Shown piece by piece: positions 34,854-43,574 of a stretch of DNA of 64,000 nt (its first letter is position 1; the number at the start of each line of letters is the position of its first letter). A program made the position numbers and the translations under genes. Source of the DNA: Pseudomonas sp. QTF5 (lineage in GTDB: Bacteria; Pseudomonadota; Gammaproteobacteria; Pseudomonadales; Pseudomonadaceae); assembly GCF_000512695.2 (NCBI RefSeq), contig NZ_AZRW02000033.1:1-64000 (forward strand). The letters run 5' to 3'. The notes below the pieces were generated by a model. That model saw only the letters and a program-made list of their open reading frames with translations. It did not search any database and had not been told where the DNA came from.

Positions 34854-36869
34854 TCAGTAGCTTTTGGGCTTTGAACGACGTGGCTTTCTGTGGCTTGACG
34901 CAGAACCTGTTTTGGCGACAACAGGTAGCACGCCTTTACACTCTGGATACCGGGTGCATGACCAAAACGCACCATGCTTGCCGTGACGTTGACGCATTGA
35001 TGCACCGCACAATGGACAGGTTGGGCCGCCAGGCGTATGGATCGACAGCGTCGTCGTCCGATAATGCTCGACCAACTGTGTGATCCAGGTCGTTTGCTTG
35101 GCGATGAAACTGTCCAGAGTCATTTGACCGGTCTCGATCATATCGAAGGCCTGTTCCCAGATCGCGGTGGTTGCCGGGTCTGCGATGGCGGAGGGAACCG
35201 CATCGATCAAGGTGGATGCTGCCTCAGAGGCCCGGACGGATTGACCCTTCTTGTACAGGTAACCTCGGCTCAACAACCCGCTGATGATGTTGGCCCGTGT
35301 TGCTTCTGTGCCGATACCCGTCGTGTCCTTGAGTGTCTGCTTCAGCCGTGGGTCAGTGACAAGTTTGGCCACTCCCTTCATGGCTTTGATCAGTTCGCCC
35401 TGGGTGAGTGCTTTCGGTGCCTGCGTCTTGAGCGCCCTCAACTCCACTTGTTGCACACTGCAACAGCTGCCAGAGGTCAATGGGGGCAGAATCTGGCTTC
35501 GTTGTGCTGACTCCTCCTCACTCGTCGCAGGATCACTTTCTAACACCCGACGCCAGCCCGACTCCACGATGTGTTTACCGTTGGTTTGAAGCGTGTGTCC
35601 ACCACAGGTGAACTGCACACAGGTGCGGTCGTATTCGTGGTGGGGCAGAAACTGGGCCAGGTAATGTGCACGGATCAGTTCGTAAACGGTCCGTTCGCTC
35701 TCATTCAGAGCTCCCATCCTAAACGGCTCCAGCGTCGGGATAATGCCATGGTGCGCGCTGACCTTATTGTCGTTCCAGGCGCGCGAGCGCTGCTGTCGAT
35801 CAACTGAACGAGTCAGTGCTTCCACGCTCGGGTCGCTAATAATCAACGAGTCCAAAACCGTCGCTGCCTCAGCCAACATGTTTTCGGGCAGATAACCTGA
35901 ATCAGAACGGGGATAGGTGGTGGCCTTGTGGGTTTCATACAGCGATTGCGCAATATCCAGCGTCTCCTGCACACCGAGTCCGAATCGCCTCGAGCAGACC
36001 TCTTGGAGCGTGCTCAGATCAAAGGGCAGTGGCGGTACCTCTCGAATGCGCTGCGTCTCCACTTCGATCACCTGCGCGTCCTGAGCTTGCCGAAGGCTTT
36101 GAAGTGTCTGGTGCGCCACGGCCTGTCGAATGCAGCGACCAGCATCGTCGGTGGCATTTTGCGGTGCCTCCCATTGTGCCAAAAATGACTGTCCCAGGCG
36201 CGACAGACGAATGTCGATGACCCAGTAGGGCACCGACACAAAACGTTCGATCTCCCGATCGCGGTCAACCACCAGCCGTAACGTTGGTGTTTGCACGCGT
36301 CCCACCGACAGCACCCCTTGGTGGCCACTTTGGCGTCCGAGCAGCGTGAACAATCGGCTCATGTTCATGCCGATCAGCCAGTCAGCCCGTGAACGGGCGA
36401 GGGCGGAGTAATACAGTCGCTCGGTTTCATCTGCCGGTCGCAAGCTGACGAGCGCTTTACGAATCGACGCTTCGTTGAGCGCCGACAGCCACAATCGCTG
36501 AATTGAACCTTGGTAGTGGCACAGGTCCAGTATCTCGCGGGCAATCATTTCGCCCTCTCGATCAGCATCGGTTGCGATCACCAGCTCGCTCGCCTTAGCC
36601 AGCAACTGTTTGACGATCTTGTATTGGGCAGCAGTGTCCGCCTTGACGTCCATACGCCACTTGACCGGAATGATGGGCAGTTGATCCAGCGACCAGCGCT
36701 TGAAGCGTTCGTCATAGGCTTCGGGAGGTACTGCTTCAACCAGATGCCCGATGCACCACGTCACACAGATGCCTGAACCGTTGTAGCAGCCGTTACCACG
36801 CTGAAGGGCGCCCAGTACCCGGGCAATGTCTTTGCCCTGGGAGGGTTTTTCACAAAGAAAAAGTCGCAT
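34854..36869 (-). CDS. topB: DNA topoisomerase III
   Basis: A 671-aa type IA topoisomerase. The TOPRIM domain carries ATDADREGE (Asp101, Asp103, Glu105 region), and the active-site tyrosine is Tyr319 in TTYPRSDSGY. The C terminus has one four-cysteine zinc ribbon (CPLCGASM..CTRYPECKG) followed by a basic tail. Copies of topB next to ssb are standard in this ICE class, where they are thought to help unlink replicated or transferred ICE DNA. Complete for the family. Confidence 0.95.
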   Translation of the reverse strand: MRLFLCEKPSQGKDIARVLGALQRGNGCYNGSGICVTWCIGHLVEAVPPEAYDERFKRWSLDQLPIIPVKWRMDVKADTAAQYKIVKQLLAKASELVIATDADREGEMIAREILDLCHYQGSIQRLWLSALNEASIRKALVSLRPADETERLYYSALARSRADWLIGMNMSRLFTLLGRQSGHQGVLSVGRVQTPTLRLVVDRDREIERFVSVPYWVIDIRLSRLGQSFLAQWEAPQNATDDAGRCIRQAVAHQTLQSLRQAQDAQVIEVETQRIREVPPLPFDLSTLQEVCSRRFGLGVQETLDIAQSLYETHKATTYPRSDSGYLPENMLAEAATVLDSLIISDPSVEALTRSVDRQQRSRAWNDNKVSAHHGIIPTLEPFRMGALNESERTVYELIRAHYLAQFLPHHEYDRTCVQFTCGGHTLQTNGKHIVESGWRRVLESDPATSEEESAQRSQILPPLTSGSCCSVQQVELRALKTQAPKALTQGELIKAMKGVAKLVTDPRLKQTLKDTTGIGTEATRANIISGLLSRGYLYKKGQSVRASEAASTLIDAVPSAIADPATTAIWEQAFDMIETGQMTLDSFIAKQTTWITQLVEHYRTTTLSIHTPGGPTCPLCGASMRQRHGKHGAFWSCTRYPECKGVLPVVAKTGSASSHRKPRRSKPKSY

Positions 36870-37139
36870 GTCATGACCTTGAACAGGAACTGAGATGCGC
36901 TTGACGATGACCCAGGGATTGTGGGGCTGCGAGCTTCAAAGCGATTCAGTCTGTGGCCTATTGAGCATCCACGGACACGATGGGGTGGTTGGCAGTCAGT
37001 GGTTTTTGCCACAGAAGATTCGTTTTGTGCCGCGAGGCTGGAACAGGATGGACGTCAGTGGACACGTTCTGCACTGAAGCATCTGCACTGGCGCAATGGA
37101 GCGGCAGACTGTCGAGTCAGCCGCTCACTTGAGTGATGG
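36870..37139. other. Intergenic region between ssb and topB
   Basis: 270 bases. Near the ssb end there is an inverted repeat GAGCGGC..GCCGCTC (about 37100-37128) without a T run, possibly the ssb 3' hairpin. The topB promoter should be here. Confidence 0.35.
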
Positions 37140-37538
37140 TTACGGGTGATGCTCGTCGCTAGCCGTCGAGGTCGGTTTGCCGCCAAGCGTCACGGCGTCG
37201 ATTCGGTAAGGCAGGATCCCTACCCGACGGGCTTCGATTTTGAACGTCACCCGGGTGTTTTCATCGGCATCCTCCCATTCATCCTTCACGCAGCGTCCCT
37301 CCACCAACACTCGCATACCTTTCTGGTACAAGGTGCTCCAACGTTCGACATCGCGGTGCCAGATTTCGACAGGTGCCCAGAAACCTCCACGGTCTTCATA
37401 ACCATCTTTGACCGGTATCGGATTGTCGAAATACACGTTGAGCCGCAGCAAGCGCCGCGGTTCATCATTACGGCTCGCAAACTCCCGATACTCAGGTGCG
37501 GAGCCGATGTTGCCTTCACCAAAAAAATGGGTGCTCAT
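37140..37538 (-). CDS. ssb: ICE single-stranded DNA-binding protein
   Basis: A 132-aa OB-fold SSB-type protein (STHFFGEGNIGSAPEYREF at the N terminus; WAPVEIWHRDVERWSTLYQ and GMRVLVEGRCVKDEWED inside). It lacks the DDDIPF-like acidic tip of the chromosomal SSB, as seen in ICE copies. It should coat the single strand made during element transfer or replication. Four-base overlap with the DUF3158 gene. Confidence 0.88.
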   Translation of the reverse strand: MSTHFFGEGNIGSAPEYREFASRNDEPRRLLRLNVYFDNPIPVKDGYEDRGGFWAPVEIWHRDVERWSTLYQKGMRVLVEGRCVKDEWEDADENTRVTFKIEARRVGILPYRIDAVTLGGKPTSTASDEHHP

Positions 37539-38050
37539 GATGTGCTCTCTTGGGTAATGGCGCGTCGTGTGACGCAGCGTTTATAGACCGCTTCGGCCTG
37601 CGCCAACTTGCTGGCGCAGTCATTGCTTTGGCGGGCCAGGGTATGGCTCAGGCTGATCTGCATGTTCAGTACTATTCGATGCTGCTCCAGGGCAAACAGG
37701 TCGTTGATCAGCAGGTTGGGTGTGGCGTCGCTTTCCATACACCGTTCCCAGAGCGCTACGCCCATGGACGAGCGATCGGGGTTACGCCAGCGCAGAAAGG
37801 TCGTCCCTGTACCAGTCGCTTGCGGGGCCAGTTGGGCTGGAAGCAAATTGAAGGGATAGCGGCGGGTCTGTGTGAGTATTCGCTCTTGCGCCAGGCTGAT
37901 TAGCTCGTCGCGAAGCGCAACGCATTGGCTGGCGCAGAGCTCCAGACACCCCTTACCTTTAAAAGGCTTTAAAAGGCCTTTTAGGTAGGCGGCGTGTGCC
38001 AGTTGCTCAAAGTTGTTTTGATCCAGCGGAGTAAAGTAATGCAGGCTCAT
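37535..38050 (-). CDS. DUF3158 family ICE protein
   Basis: A 171-aa protein matching DUF3158, always found between ssb and the TIGR03761 gene in this ICE class. Mostly helical; contains RYPFNLLPAQLAPQATGTGT and FLRWRNPDRSSMGVALWE. No membrane segment or enzyme motif. Overlaps the next gene by one base. Probably part of the replication or maintenance module; function not established. Confidence 0.85.
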   Translation of the reverse strand: MSLHYFTPLDQNNFEQLAHAAYLKGLLKPFKGKGCLELCASQCVALRDELISLAQERILTQTRRYPFNLLPAQLAPQATGTGTTFLRWRNPDRSSMGVALWERCMESDATPNLLINDLFALEQHRIVLNMQISLSHTLARQSNDCASKLAQAEAVYKRCVTRRAITQESTS

Positions 38051-38841
38051 CAGCGTTCCTCCTCTTCTGTCGGAGTGAATCCGGGAGAGGCATCGTCATC
38101 TTCTGCTGCATCATTGCTGTCGATAGCCGCATCGACGGCGGCGTTTTCATCTGCTTGTGGATCCTGGATTGCTGACCGTCGCGTCATGGGCGGAGCGAAA
38201 CGTGAACGACGGGTTCCCTCCAGTACATCTTGCGGTACGTCACCAAACCGTTCCCTGGCCTTAAGTGCCGCGGCGTTATTGGCTGCGTAATCATCGCGCT
38301 GCACCCCTGAGTACTTGTATTGCTGGGCCAGGCTGAACAGGCTACGAAGGGCATGAGCCCCTTCGTTGAGCCAGCGTTCGAGGGTGTTACGGTCGATCAG
38401 GGCGGTGTGATGGGCCAGGATCAGTCGCCGCGCCAGGTCGTCGTAATCTGCTAACAGGTACACCGCCATAAAGCCGAGCTGGGCGTTGACGAACAGTGGA
38501 AGATTGACGGGCTGGATGTTGAGGTTTTCTCCTAGACTCAAGGCGGCTGGGACTTCTGAGAGCACCAGATCGACCTGTTCGCGCAGGACATTGAGTGTTC
38601 CCTTGGTCTCGTTCAGTTTGCCTTCGATCCGAAGCATCCATGCGTCGGAGTAAGGATCATCCTGTTCTGCACCGCGCTTCATTTTGTTCATGACAGAGAT
38701 GAAGCCGTTCAGGCCGATAATCGTCGCCCGTCCTTGGGATGAGTCTCGACCATGCCAGATGCGAGAAGCATGATGGGTGTGCAAAGTCAGTTGTATGCTG
38801 CTGCGTAACGCACCCAGGTTCAGTTGTAGATCGCTCGCCAT
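38050..38841 (-). CDS. TIGR03761 (PFL_4669) family ICE protein
   Basis: A 263-aa protein starting MASDLQLNLGALRSSIQLTL at 38841. The TIGR03761 core includes SRIWHGRDSSQGRATIIGLN and RTLERWL-like helices; the C-terminal 50 residues are acidic and low-complexity. No function is established; it is co-transcribed with DUF3158 and ssb. No strong ribosome binding site precedes the start, so it may be set slightly elsewhere. Confidence 0.85.
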   Translation of the reverse strand: MASDLQLNLGALRSSIQLTLHTHHASRIWHGRDSSQGRATIIGLNGFISVMNKMKRGAEQDDPYSDAWMLRIEGKLNETKGTLNVLREQVDLVLSEVPAALSLGENLNIQPVNLPLFVNAQLGFMAVYLLADYDDLARRLILAHHTALIDRNTLERWLNEGAHALRSLFSLAQQYKYSGVQRDDYAANNAAALKARERFGDVPQDVLEGTRRSRFAPPMTRRSAIQDPQADENAAVDAAIDSNDAAEDDDASPGFTPTEEEER

Positions 38842-38944
38842 AGTGGGGCACTCATGGGTAGTGGAATGAGTGCTCAGCTTTGAGGCATAGGGAAAGGCTG
38901 TCAGTGAACAAAGCGCAGGTGGAGTGGGCCTGATTCTAGAAAGG

Positions 38945-38980
38945 CTTGACTGCCTGGGCATCTATCCCCTGGGGATAGTA
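38945..38980 (-). promoter_or_regulatory. Possible degenerate fourth copy of the two-hairpin leader
   Basis: On the minus strand stem 1 CTATCC-ccagg-GGATAG (5-base loop) is followed by ATGCCCAGGCAG, matching the spacer of copies 2 and 3. The second stem does not close well here. It lies about 105 bases before the TIGR03761 gene. Confidence 0.35.
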
Positions 38981-38997
38981 GGTTCAGTGATCAGCAG

Positions 38998-40140
38998 TCA
39001 GCGCGAACGTAGTAACCCTTTCAGTTCATCAAGGTAGGCATGAGCAACGGTCGGGTCTCGATCCGCTTTGTTTTCAGATTGTGGATCTTTCTGCGGGCTG
39101 CTTGATCCAGTCGCATTGTTCTTGGCTGCCCACGCGGTGAAATGACCTTGCAGCGCTTTCTGCACGATGCCGAACAGATAGCCGGCGGGATTACGCACAT
39201 GGGTATCTCGACAGCGGGCCGACCACTCATCCAGCACTGCCTGTCGCAATTCGAGGTTCAGTTGCAGCAGTGCGACCTTGGCACCTGCTTGTTGAGCCGG
39301 CGTCAGCGAGCCGAATCGGGCTGGAAATGTCAGTTCGCAGACGTCGTGCAGGTGCGTTTCAGTACGTAGTTCTTTTAATGCTTTTGTACTTAACGTACTC
39401 GCTGCCTTCGGATGCCGAAGACCGTTGTCGCCAGAGGCTTTGAGACCTGATTCGAATTTCGAAGACAGGCATTTTCCGTTCCGAAGAGTGGGTGAATGGC
39501 GCTCTTCGGATAGAGGTACTGTTTTGTCACCGGTTTGCTGCTCGTGCAAACGCAGCGCCAGCACATGAAGGTGGCTGGGTAGCAACTGGGTCTGGACACT
39601 TGGATCCTTGCTGATCTCTTCGAGCACAACCAATCCGACCCTTTGAATCCCCTTGTTAGGGTGCTTGAGGGTTTGACTGACCAGACTCATGTACTCCGGA
39701 TCAATCTGCATGGCCTCAAAGGGAGTCAGAGGTCGGTCATGAAGGACGTATAGGTTGCCGAGCACTCGCCCGGTCCGGGAATCACGTCGTCGACGCGCCA
39801 GGCTCAGCCAGCGCGTCAGACGCAGTAGGGTCAGGGTCTTTGCTACGGTTTCATGGGAGGCCACAGCACCGCATGGAACTGACGCAAGATAGTGGCGCAG
39901 TTGATCGTAGGTAGGAAAGGCGGTTACCCCATCATCGTTCAGCAAGAGTCGGAAGACTTGCCAGGCGTTACGTTCAAGCGGAGTCAGGCGGGTATCGAGC
40001 AACAAAGACCTTGGAACGGTTTCATGCCTGTTACCACTGAAAAGGAATCCATCGCCGTTCGATTGCTCGCTCTGGGCGTGCAGGTTCATCAATGCAGCAT
40101 CCAGCACCGAGGAGAGGGCAGCAGGGCCTGAGCGGTTCAC
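38998..40140 (-). CDS. STY4528 family pathogenicity-island/ICE replication protein
   Basis: A 380-aa protein matching the STY4528 family. Residues about 50-150 read as a winged-helix region (TPLERNAWQVFRLLLNDDGV, HETVAKTLTLLRLTRWLSL), typical of replication initiators. The GTG at 40140 is taken as the start because coding-type sequence begins right after the DUF2857 stop; the first ATG is at 40089 and neither has a strong binding site. The tail is low-complexity. Probably acts in ICE replication. Confidence 0.8.
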   Translation of the reverse strand: MNRSGPAALSSVLDAALMNLHAQSEQSNGDGFLFSGNRHETVPRSLLLDTRLTPLERNAWQVFRLLLNDDGVTAFPTYDQLRHYLASVPCGAVASHETVAKTLTLLRLTRWLSLARRRRDSRTGRVLGNLYVLHDRPLTPFEAMQIDPEYMSLVSQTLKHPNKGIQRVGLVVLEEISKDPSVQTQLLPSHLHVLALRLHEQQTGDKTVPLSEERHSPTLRNGKCLSSKFESGLKASGDNGLRHPKAASTLSTKALKELRTETHLHDVCELTFPARFGSLTPAQQAGAKVALLQLNLELRQAVLDEWSARCRDTHVRNPAGYLFGIVQKALQGHFTAWAAKNNATGSSSPQKDPQSENKADRDPTVAHAYLDELKGLLRSR

Positions 40141-40144
40141 GACA

Positions 40145-40705
40145 CTAGACCAACCCTTGATCGATCCAGTTGTGCAACGCAGCCCAAATGACTGAAACCG
40201 GAAATGTGAGCTCTTCGGCCAGATCAAGTGTCAACGCCAACATGGCCATGTCATCGTCCACTGCAATATCACGTGCCTTGAGTTGCGGATACCAGCGTTC
40301 CCATAGCAAGGTGTCCTGCTCCTCACTGAGTACCGGATGCCGCCCCTTGCGCTTGGGGAGCCCGAGTATGTCTCGGCGCAGAGCGACTTCCTGGTGAGTG
40401 AGACCATAGAACTTGCTGACCATCTCCGTGCTGGCGCCCAGGCGAAGCATTCGGTCGATCATGGCGATTTCCTGCTCCACATCCTCCACCTGATGGAGAA
40501 TTCTGCGTAGCACTTGGCGATTGATCTGGATGGTGCACCAAGGTACACGAGCATTGAGCAGTACGCTGATCAACGCCGGCTCCTTGAGGGCTGCCAGATC
40601 TTCATCAGCAAACCCCATGGTTTTGCAACGGCGAAGTTGGCCATTACGCAGATCATGCAGTGCTTGCGCAATTACGGCCTGGTTTAGCGGATGAGGTGTC
40701 GTCAT
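40145..40705 (-). CDS. DUF2857 protein, candidate BisC-type activator subunit
   Basis: A 186-aa protein of the DUF2857 family. In ICEclc the DUF2857 protein BisC acts with the ParB-domain protein BisD as a two-part activator of late transfer genes. Here the gene lies directly after a ParB-domain gene, the same order. Helical segments LRRILHQVEDVEQEIAMIDR and STEMVSKFYGLTHQEVALRR have an FlhC-like helix-turn-helix flavour. The family call is firm; the BisC role is inferred from synteny. Confidence 0.8.
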   Translation of the reverse strand: MTTPHPLNQAVIAQALHDLRNGQLRRCKTMGFADEDLAALKEPALISVLLNARVPWCTIQINRQVLRRILHQVEDVEQEIAMIDRMLRLGASTEMVSKFYGLTHQEVALRRDILGLPKRKGRHPVLSEEQDTLLWERWYPQLKARDIAVDDDMAMLALTLDLAEELTFPVSVIWAALHNWIDQGLV

Positions 40706-40716
40706 GAGGCTTCCTG

Positions 40717-42282
40717 TTATTGCATTACAGTGTCTAGGTCGACATCTGACTTGAGGTCAATCAGGCGCCGTGCCAAACGAATCAACCGGAACAGCTTTAC
40801 CAGGCTGGCGTCACTTAATCGGTTGGCGTGGGAGCACGGCTCGGTAGAGCCCAGCAGTAGGGCTCCAATTTCCATGGGGATGGCTGTTTTAGGTGTGCTC
40901 GTGGTCAACGTTTCCAGCAGGGCTAGCAAGGTAGAGGGTGGTTGATGGTCAGGTGCCGCTTCGAGGCTGCAACGGAACCCGATACCTTCGTCGACTTCAG
41001 TGATGAAATCAGCCTGAGAGGCATCCTGAGCAATCTCGCGAGCGAACTGACCGATGTGAATCCGCAGACGCTCAGGCTCGTCCAGACCGGGGTCAATGTT
41101 CCAGATATCCGAGATCGGGAAGAGGCTTCCCTGTGAAAACGGCAGGACGTCTGATTGCAGTTTCGGCTCATCCCCGGCGTGTCTGGCCACGAGTTCCTGA
41201 ATTGACTGCAGGCGGTCATTGGCAAGCGACCCAGGGACGTCCTTATCTTTGTTTTTGGTGTCTGAGGTATTGTTCTCGCTACCGGACGTTTTACTGGCTG
41301 GTGCGCCAGGTAGATTGAGTGAAAGGGCAGGTGTTGGCATCTTGAACTGATCTGGCGTTGGAGTGCTGTGGGGCTGGTTTGACAGTGCCTGTTGACGTTT
41401 TTCCCCTTCATTCGAAGCCAAGGCCAGCGTGTCGTAGTCAACGCCGAGCCAAAGGGCCATCTGACCAATAAGTTCATCCTGCACTCGCGCTATGGAGAAC
41501 TCGGCGGCTGCGCAATCAAACATCATCAGGGCTTCATGAAACAGGGACGGGAAATCGATACCCGAAGCTATGCTTTTGGCATGCTGCTCCCAGATCCTTT
41601 CACAGGATCGACGCATCACTGCCAGACGTTCAACCTGGTGTCGCCCCAATCCTCCATACAACACGTTGGGAATCGCCGGCAGCAGGTATTGGACGGCATC
41701 ATGCATGCGGCTGATATGTGACTGTTGGATCGGGTAACCATCGGAGGTCAGACGTCGGGATAACTCTGATTGAGACAGAGAAAAACCACACTCCAACTCG
41801 TAAAGTTCTCTGGCTTTCTCAACGCCCAGGGCGCGTTCAATAAAGGTCAGCCCACCGCGAAGTTCATTTTCAGCCAAGTGACCGGTCAATGCGATAATCT
41901 CGCCTCGTTTTGGCCAAGGGCGAAACACACACGTCAAGTGAAAATACTGCTCGTTCTTCGTTTCCGACCACAGCTCGCGCAGGATCGATAAACGTGTATT
42001 GCCTCCGTTACGAATGCGATAGAACGATTCGCCTGGACGTCGGGTGATCGGCGGGGGAGCGTCCAGCCCTCGACGGCGAATCGACTCTCTGATCTCGTCG
42101 TATCTAGGATTACGTGTCACCCGCGGATCAAGGTCGTAGGGCCTCAGGCGATCCAAGGTGATGATCATAGGCGTGTCGACCTCAGGATCGCTCAATGACT
42201 CTGATCCCGGCTCCGTCCGTTGAGTGTCCGAAGCGATTGGGTAAGCCTCATTTTGAAGGGGGAAGGTTGTTACCACGCTCAT
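40717..42282 (-). CDS. ParB-domain protein of the ICE, candidate BisD-type activator subunit
   Basis: A 521-aa protein starting MSVVTTFPLQNEAYP at 42282, with GGAGG just upstream. Residues about 40-140 form the ParB N-terminal domain (RLRPYDLDPRVTRNPRYDEI, RIRNGGNTRLSILRELW), followed by a helix-turn-helix (SLSQSELSRRLTSDGYPIQ). The second half is poorly conserved and contains a Ser/Asn-rich linker. No ParA gene is next to it, which argues for a regulatory (BisD-like) role rather than partition. Confidence 0.85.
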   Translation of the reverse strand: MSVVTTFPLQNEAYPIASDTQRTEPGSESLSDPEVDTPMIITLDRLRPYDLDPRVTRNPRYDEIRESIRRRGLDAPPPITRRPGESFYRIRNGGNTRLSILRELWSETKNEQYFHLTCVFRPWPKRGEIIALTGHLAENELRGGLTFIERALGVEKARELYELECGFSLSQSELSRRLTSDGYPIQQSHISRMHDAVQYLLPAIPNVLYGGLGRHQVERLAVMRRSCERIWEQHAKSIASGIDFPSLFHEALMMFDCAAAEFSIARVQDELIGQMALWLGVDYDTLALASNEGEKRQQALSNQPHSTPTPDQFKMPTPALSLNLPGAPASKTSGSENNTSDTKNKDKDVPGSLANDRLQSIQELVARHAGDEPKLQSDVLPFSQGSLFPISDIWNIDPGLDEPERLRIHIGQFAREIAQDASQADFITEVDEGIGFRCSLEAAPDHQPPSTLLALLETLTTSTPKTAIPMEIGALLLGSTEPCSHANRLSDASLVKLFRLIRLARRLIDLKSDVDLDTVMQ

Positions 42283-42290
42283 ATTCCTCC

Positions 42291-42509
42291 TCACCCGCGA
42301 TCCTTTAAACGATCGGCAATCCATTGATCAACTTCCATGGCATCCCAGCCGACGGCTCGGACGCCGAGCCGCACGGATCTCGGAAATTTTCCCTGACTCA
42401 TCAGATTGTAAATATGGGCACGTTTAAGCCCCGTCTTTTGCTCGACATCCGAGCGTCGCAAAATGCGGTGCTCCTTGTTGGTTATCGGTAGATCCGTTTG
42501 TAAAGACAT
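42291..42509 (-). CDS. alpA: AlpA-family helix-turn-helix regulator
   Basis: A 72-aa DNA-binding protein starting MSLQTDLPITNKEHRILR. The central ILRRSDVEQKTGLKRAHIYN..GKFPRSVRLG is the AlpA/MerR-like winged helix. AlpA homologues stand at the head of the bis operon in ICEclc-like elements. It is separated from the ParB-domain gene by 8 bases. The upstream region should contain the switch promoter. Confidence 0.88.
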   Translation of the reverse strand: MSLQTDLPITNKEHRILRRSDVEQKTGLKRAHIYNLMSQGKFPRSVRLGVRAVGWDAMEVDQWIADRLKDRG

Positions 42510-42617
42510 AATGGACACTCCTTGACGCTCGGTAGAGCTTGGTGGGAAGTGGGTATTGGATGGGAGCGGGCATGGCAAATCACTGCAGTTGCAGAATTTG
42601 TGTCTGCAACAGAAGCG

Positions 42618-43316
42618 CTATGACTGGGCACAGAGGTGGCGTTTGGCTTCGGCGAATTTGGCCCACAGCGTGCGCTCGGTAATGCCGGGACGGCCGTTGT
42701 GATGCGCAATCAAGGTGCTGATAACTGACTCGAGCGTGTTGAAGGCCGAATAGCGCACCCCGCTGGGTGATTGACCCAGTAGTAACGTCAACAGACCGCC
42801 GATGATGTTCAGGTAAGTGGTTTCGGCCCTGCTGCTGAGGTTTGGTTTGCTAGCGCAAGCCTTGATGGACAGGGTTTCACCCTGAACCGTCAATAGGGCT
42901 TTCAGTGATTGGATTTGCAGCAGCAACGCTTGAATCGTCCCCAGATCAATTGCCATGTGCTGCTCCAGCTCATCGAACAAGAACGCAGGTTTTTGATTCG
43001 GGTAGGCTGTTGTCATCCAGCGCTTCAGATCCACATGTCGGATCGTCAAGTGAGGTGTATTCAGCAAGGCTGGATCGTCTTGGGTGACGCCTTCCTTTCC
43101 GTACGGCAGTTCTTGATGACACATCGCGTCGTACAGCCGCTCAATGTTCAGTCCCAACAGCGGCCAATGCGCGAGCGCATCGGCTGTTGGACGTGACATC
43201 AGTGCTGTCAAAGTGAGAATGCTCGATTGCTGTTCAAGCAGGTCGCTCCAGCGAATCGCCGCCTCCACCGGACTGTAGTAAACCTTGGTGCCATTTAGTT
43301 GATGGTATTGATTCAT
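42618..43316 (-). CDS. Conserved ICE protein upstream of alpA, candidate BisR-type regulator
   Basis: A 232-aa protein starting MNQYHQLNGTKVYYSPVEAA at 43316 (GGAA upstream). No domain was recognised; SPVEAAIRWSDLLEQQSSIL looks like an N-terminal helix pair and the end (RPGITERTLWAKFAEAKRH) is basic. Homologues stand at this position in related ICEs. In ICEclc the gene just before alpA is bisR, which encodes an activator without known domains and is itself switched on by the LysR protein TciR. The same pattern (LysR, then this gene, then alpA) is seen here. The role is inference. Confidence 0.65.
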   Translation of the reverse strand: MNQYHQLNGTKVYYSPVEAAIRWSDLLEQQSSILTLTALMSRPTADALAHWPLLGLNIERLYDAMCHQELPYGKEGVTQDDPALLNTPHLTIRHVDLKRWMTTAYPNQKPAFLFDELEQHMAIDLGTIQALLLQIQSLKALLTVQGETLSIKACASKPNLSSRAETTYLNIIGGLLTLLLGQSPSGVRYSAFNTLESVISTLIAHHNGRPGITERTLWAKFAEAKRHLCAQS

Positions 43317-43574
43317 AAGCCGTTCCGTGGATTGCAATGTCCGTCTATGGAACCGTCGGACAGAGACCAGGGAAAGACTAAATGCGTCAGGCGTGATGCT
43401 CGTTTTTCCAGTGGACAGCATCAGACTTTTCGGGTCTCGATTCATTTGCAACGATGGGTTGCTGACGGACGAGTCTTCAGGGCCATGCGGGCCTTCTCAG
43501 AATCGATCATGCACTAGCACTGATGTGTCGGAGGTCTGGCTCCAGACTGAGGAAGTCACGCTGTTTGGGCGTCA

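Noticed and set aside
40717..42282. Reading the ParB-domain gene as a plasmid-type partition system
   Set aside because: No ParA ATPase gene or clustered parS-like repeats are adjacent, and the DUF2857 partner suggests regulation instead.
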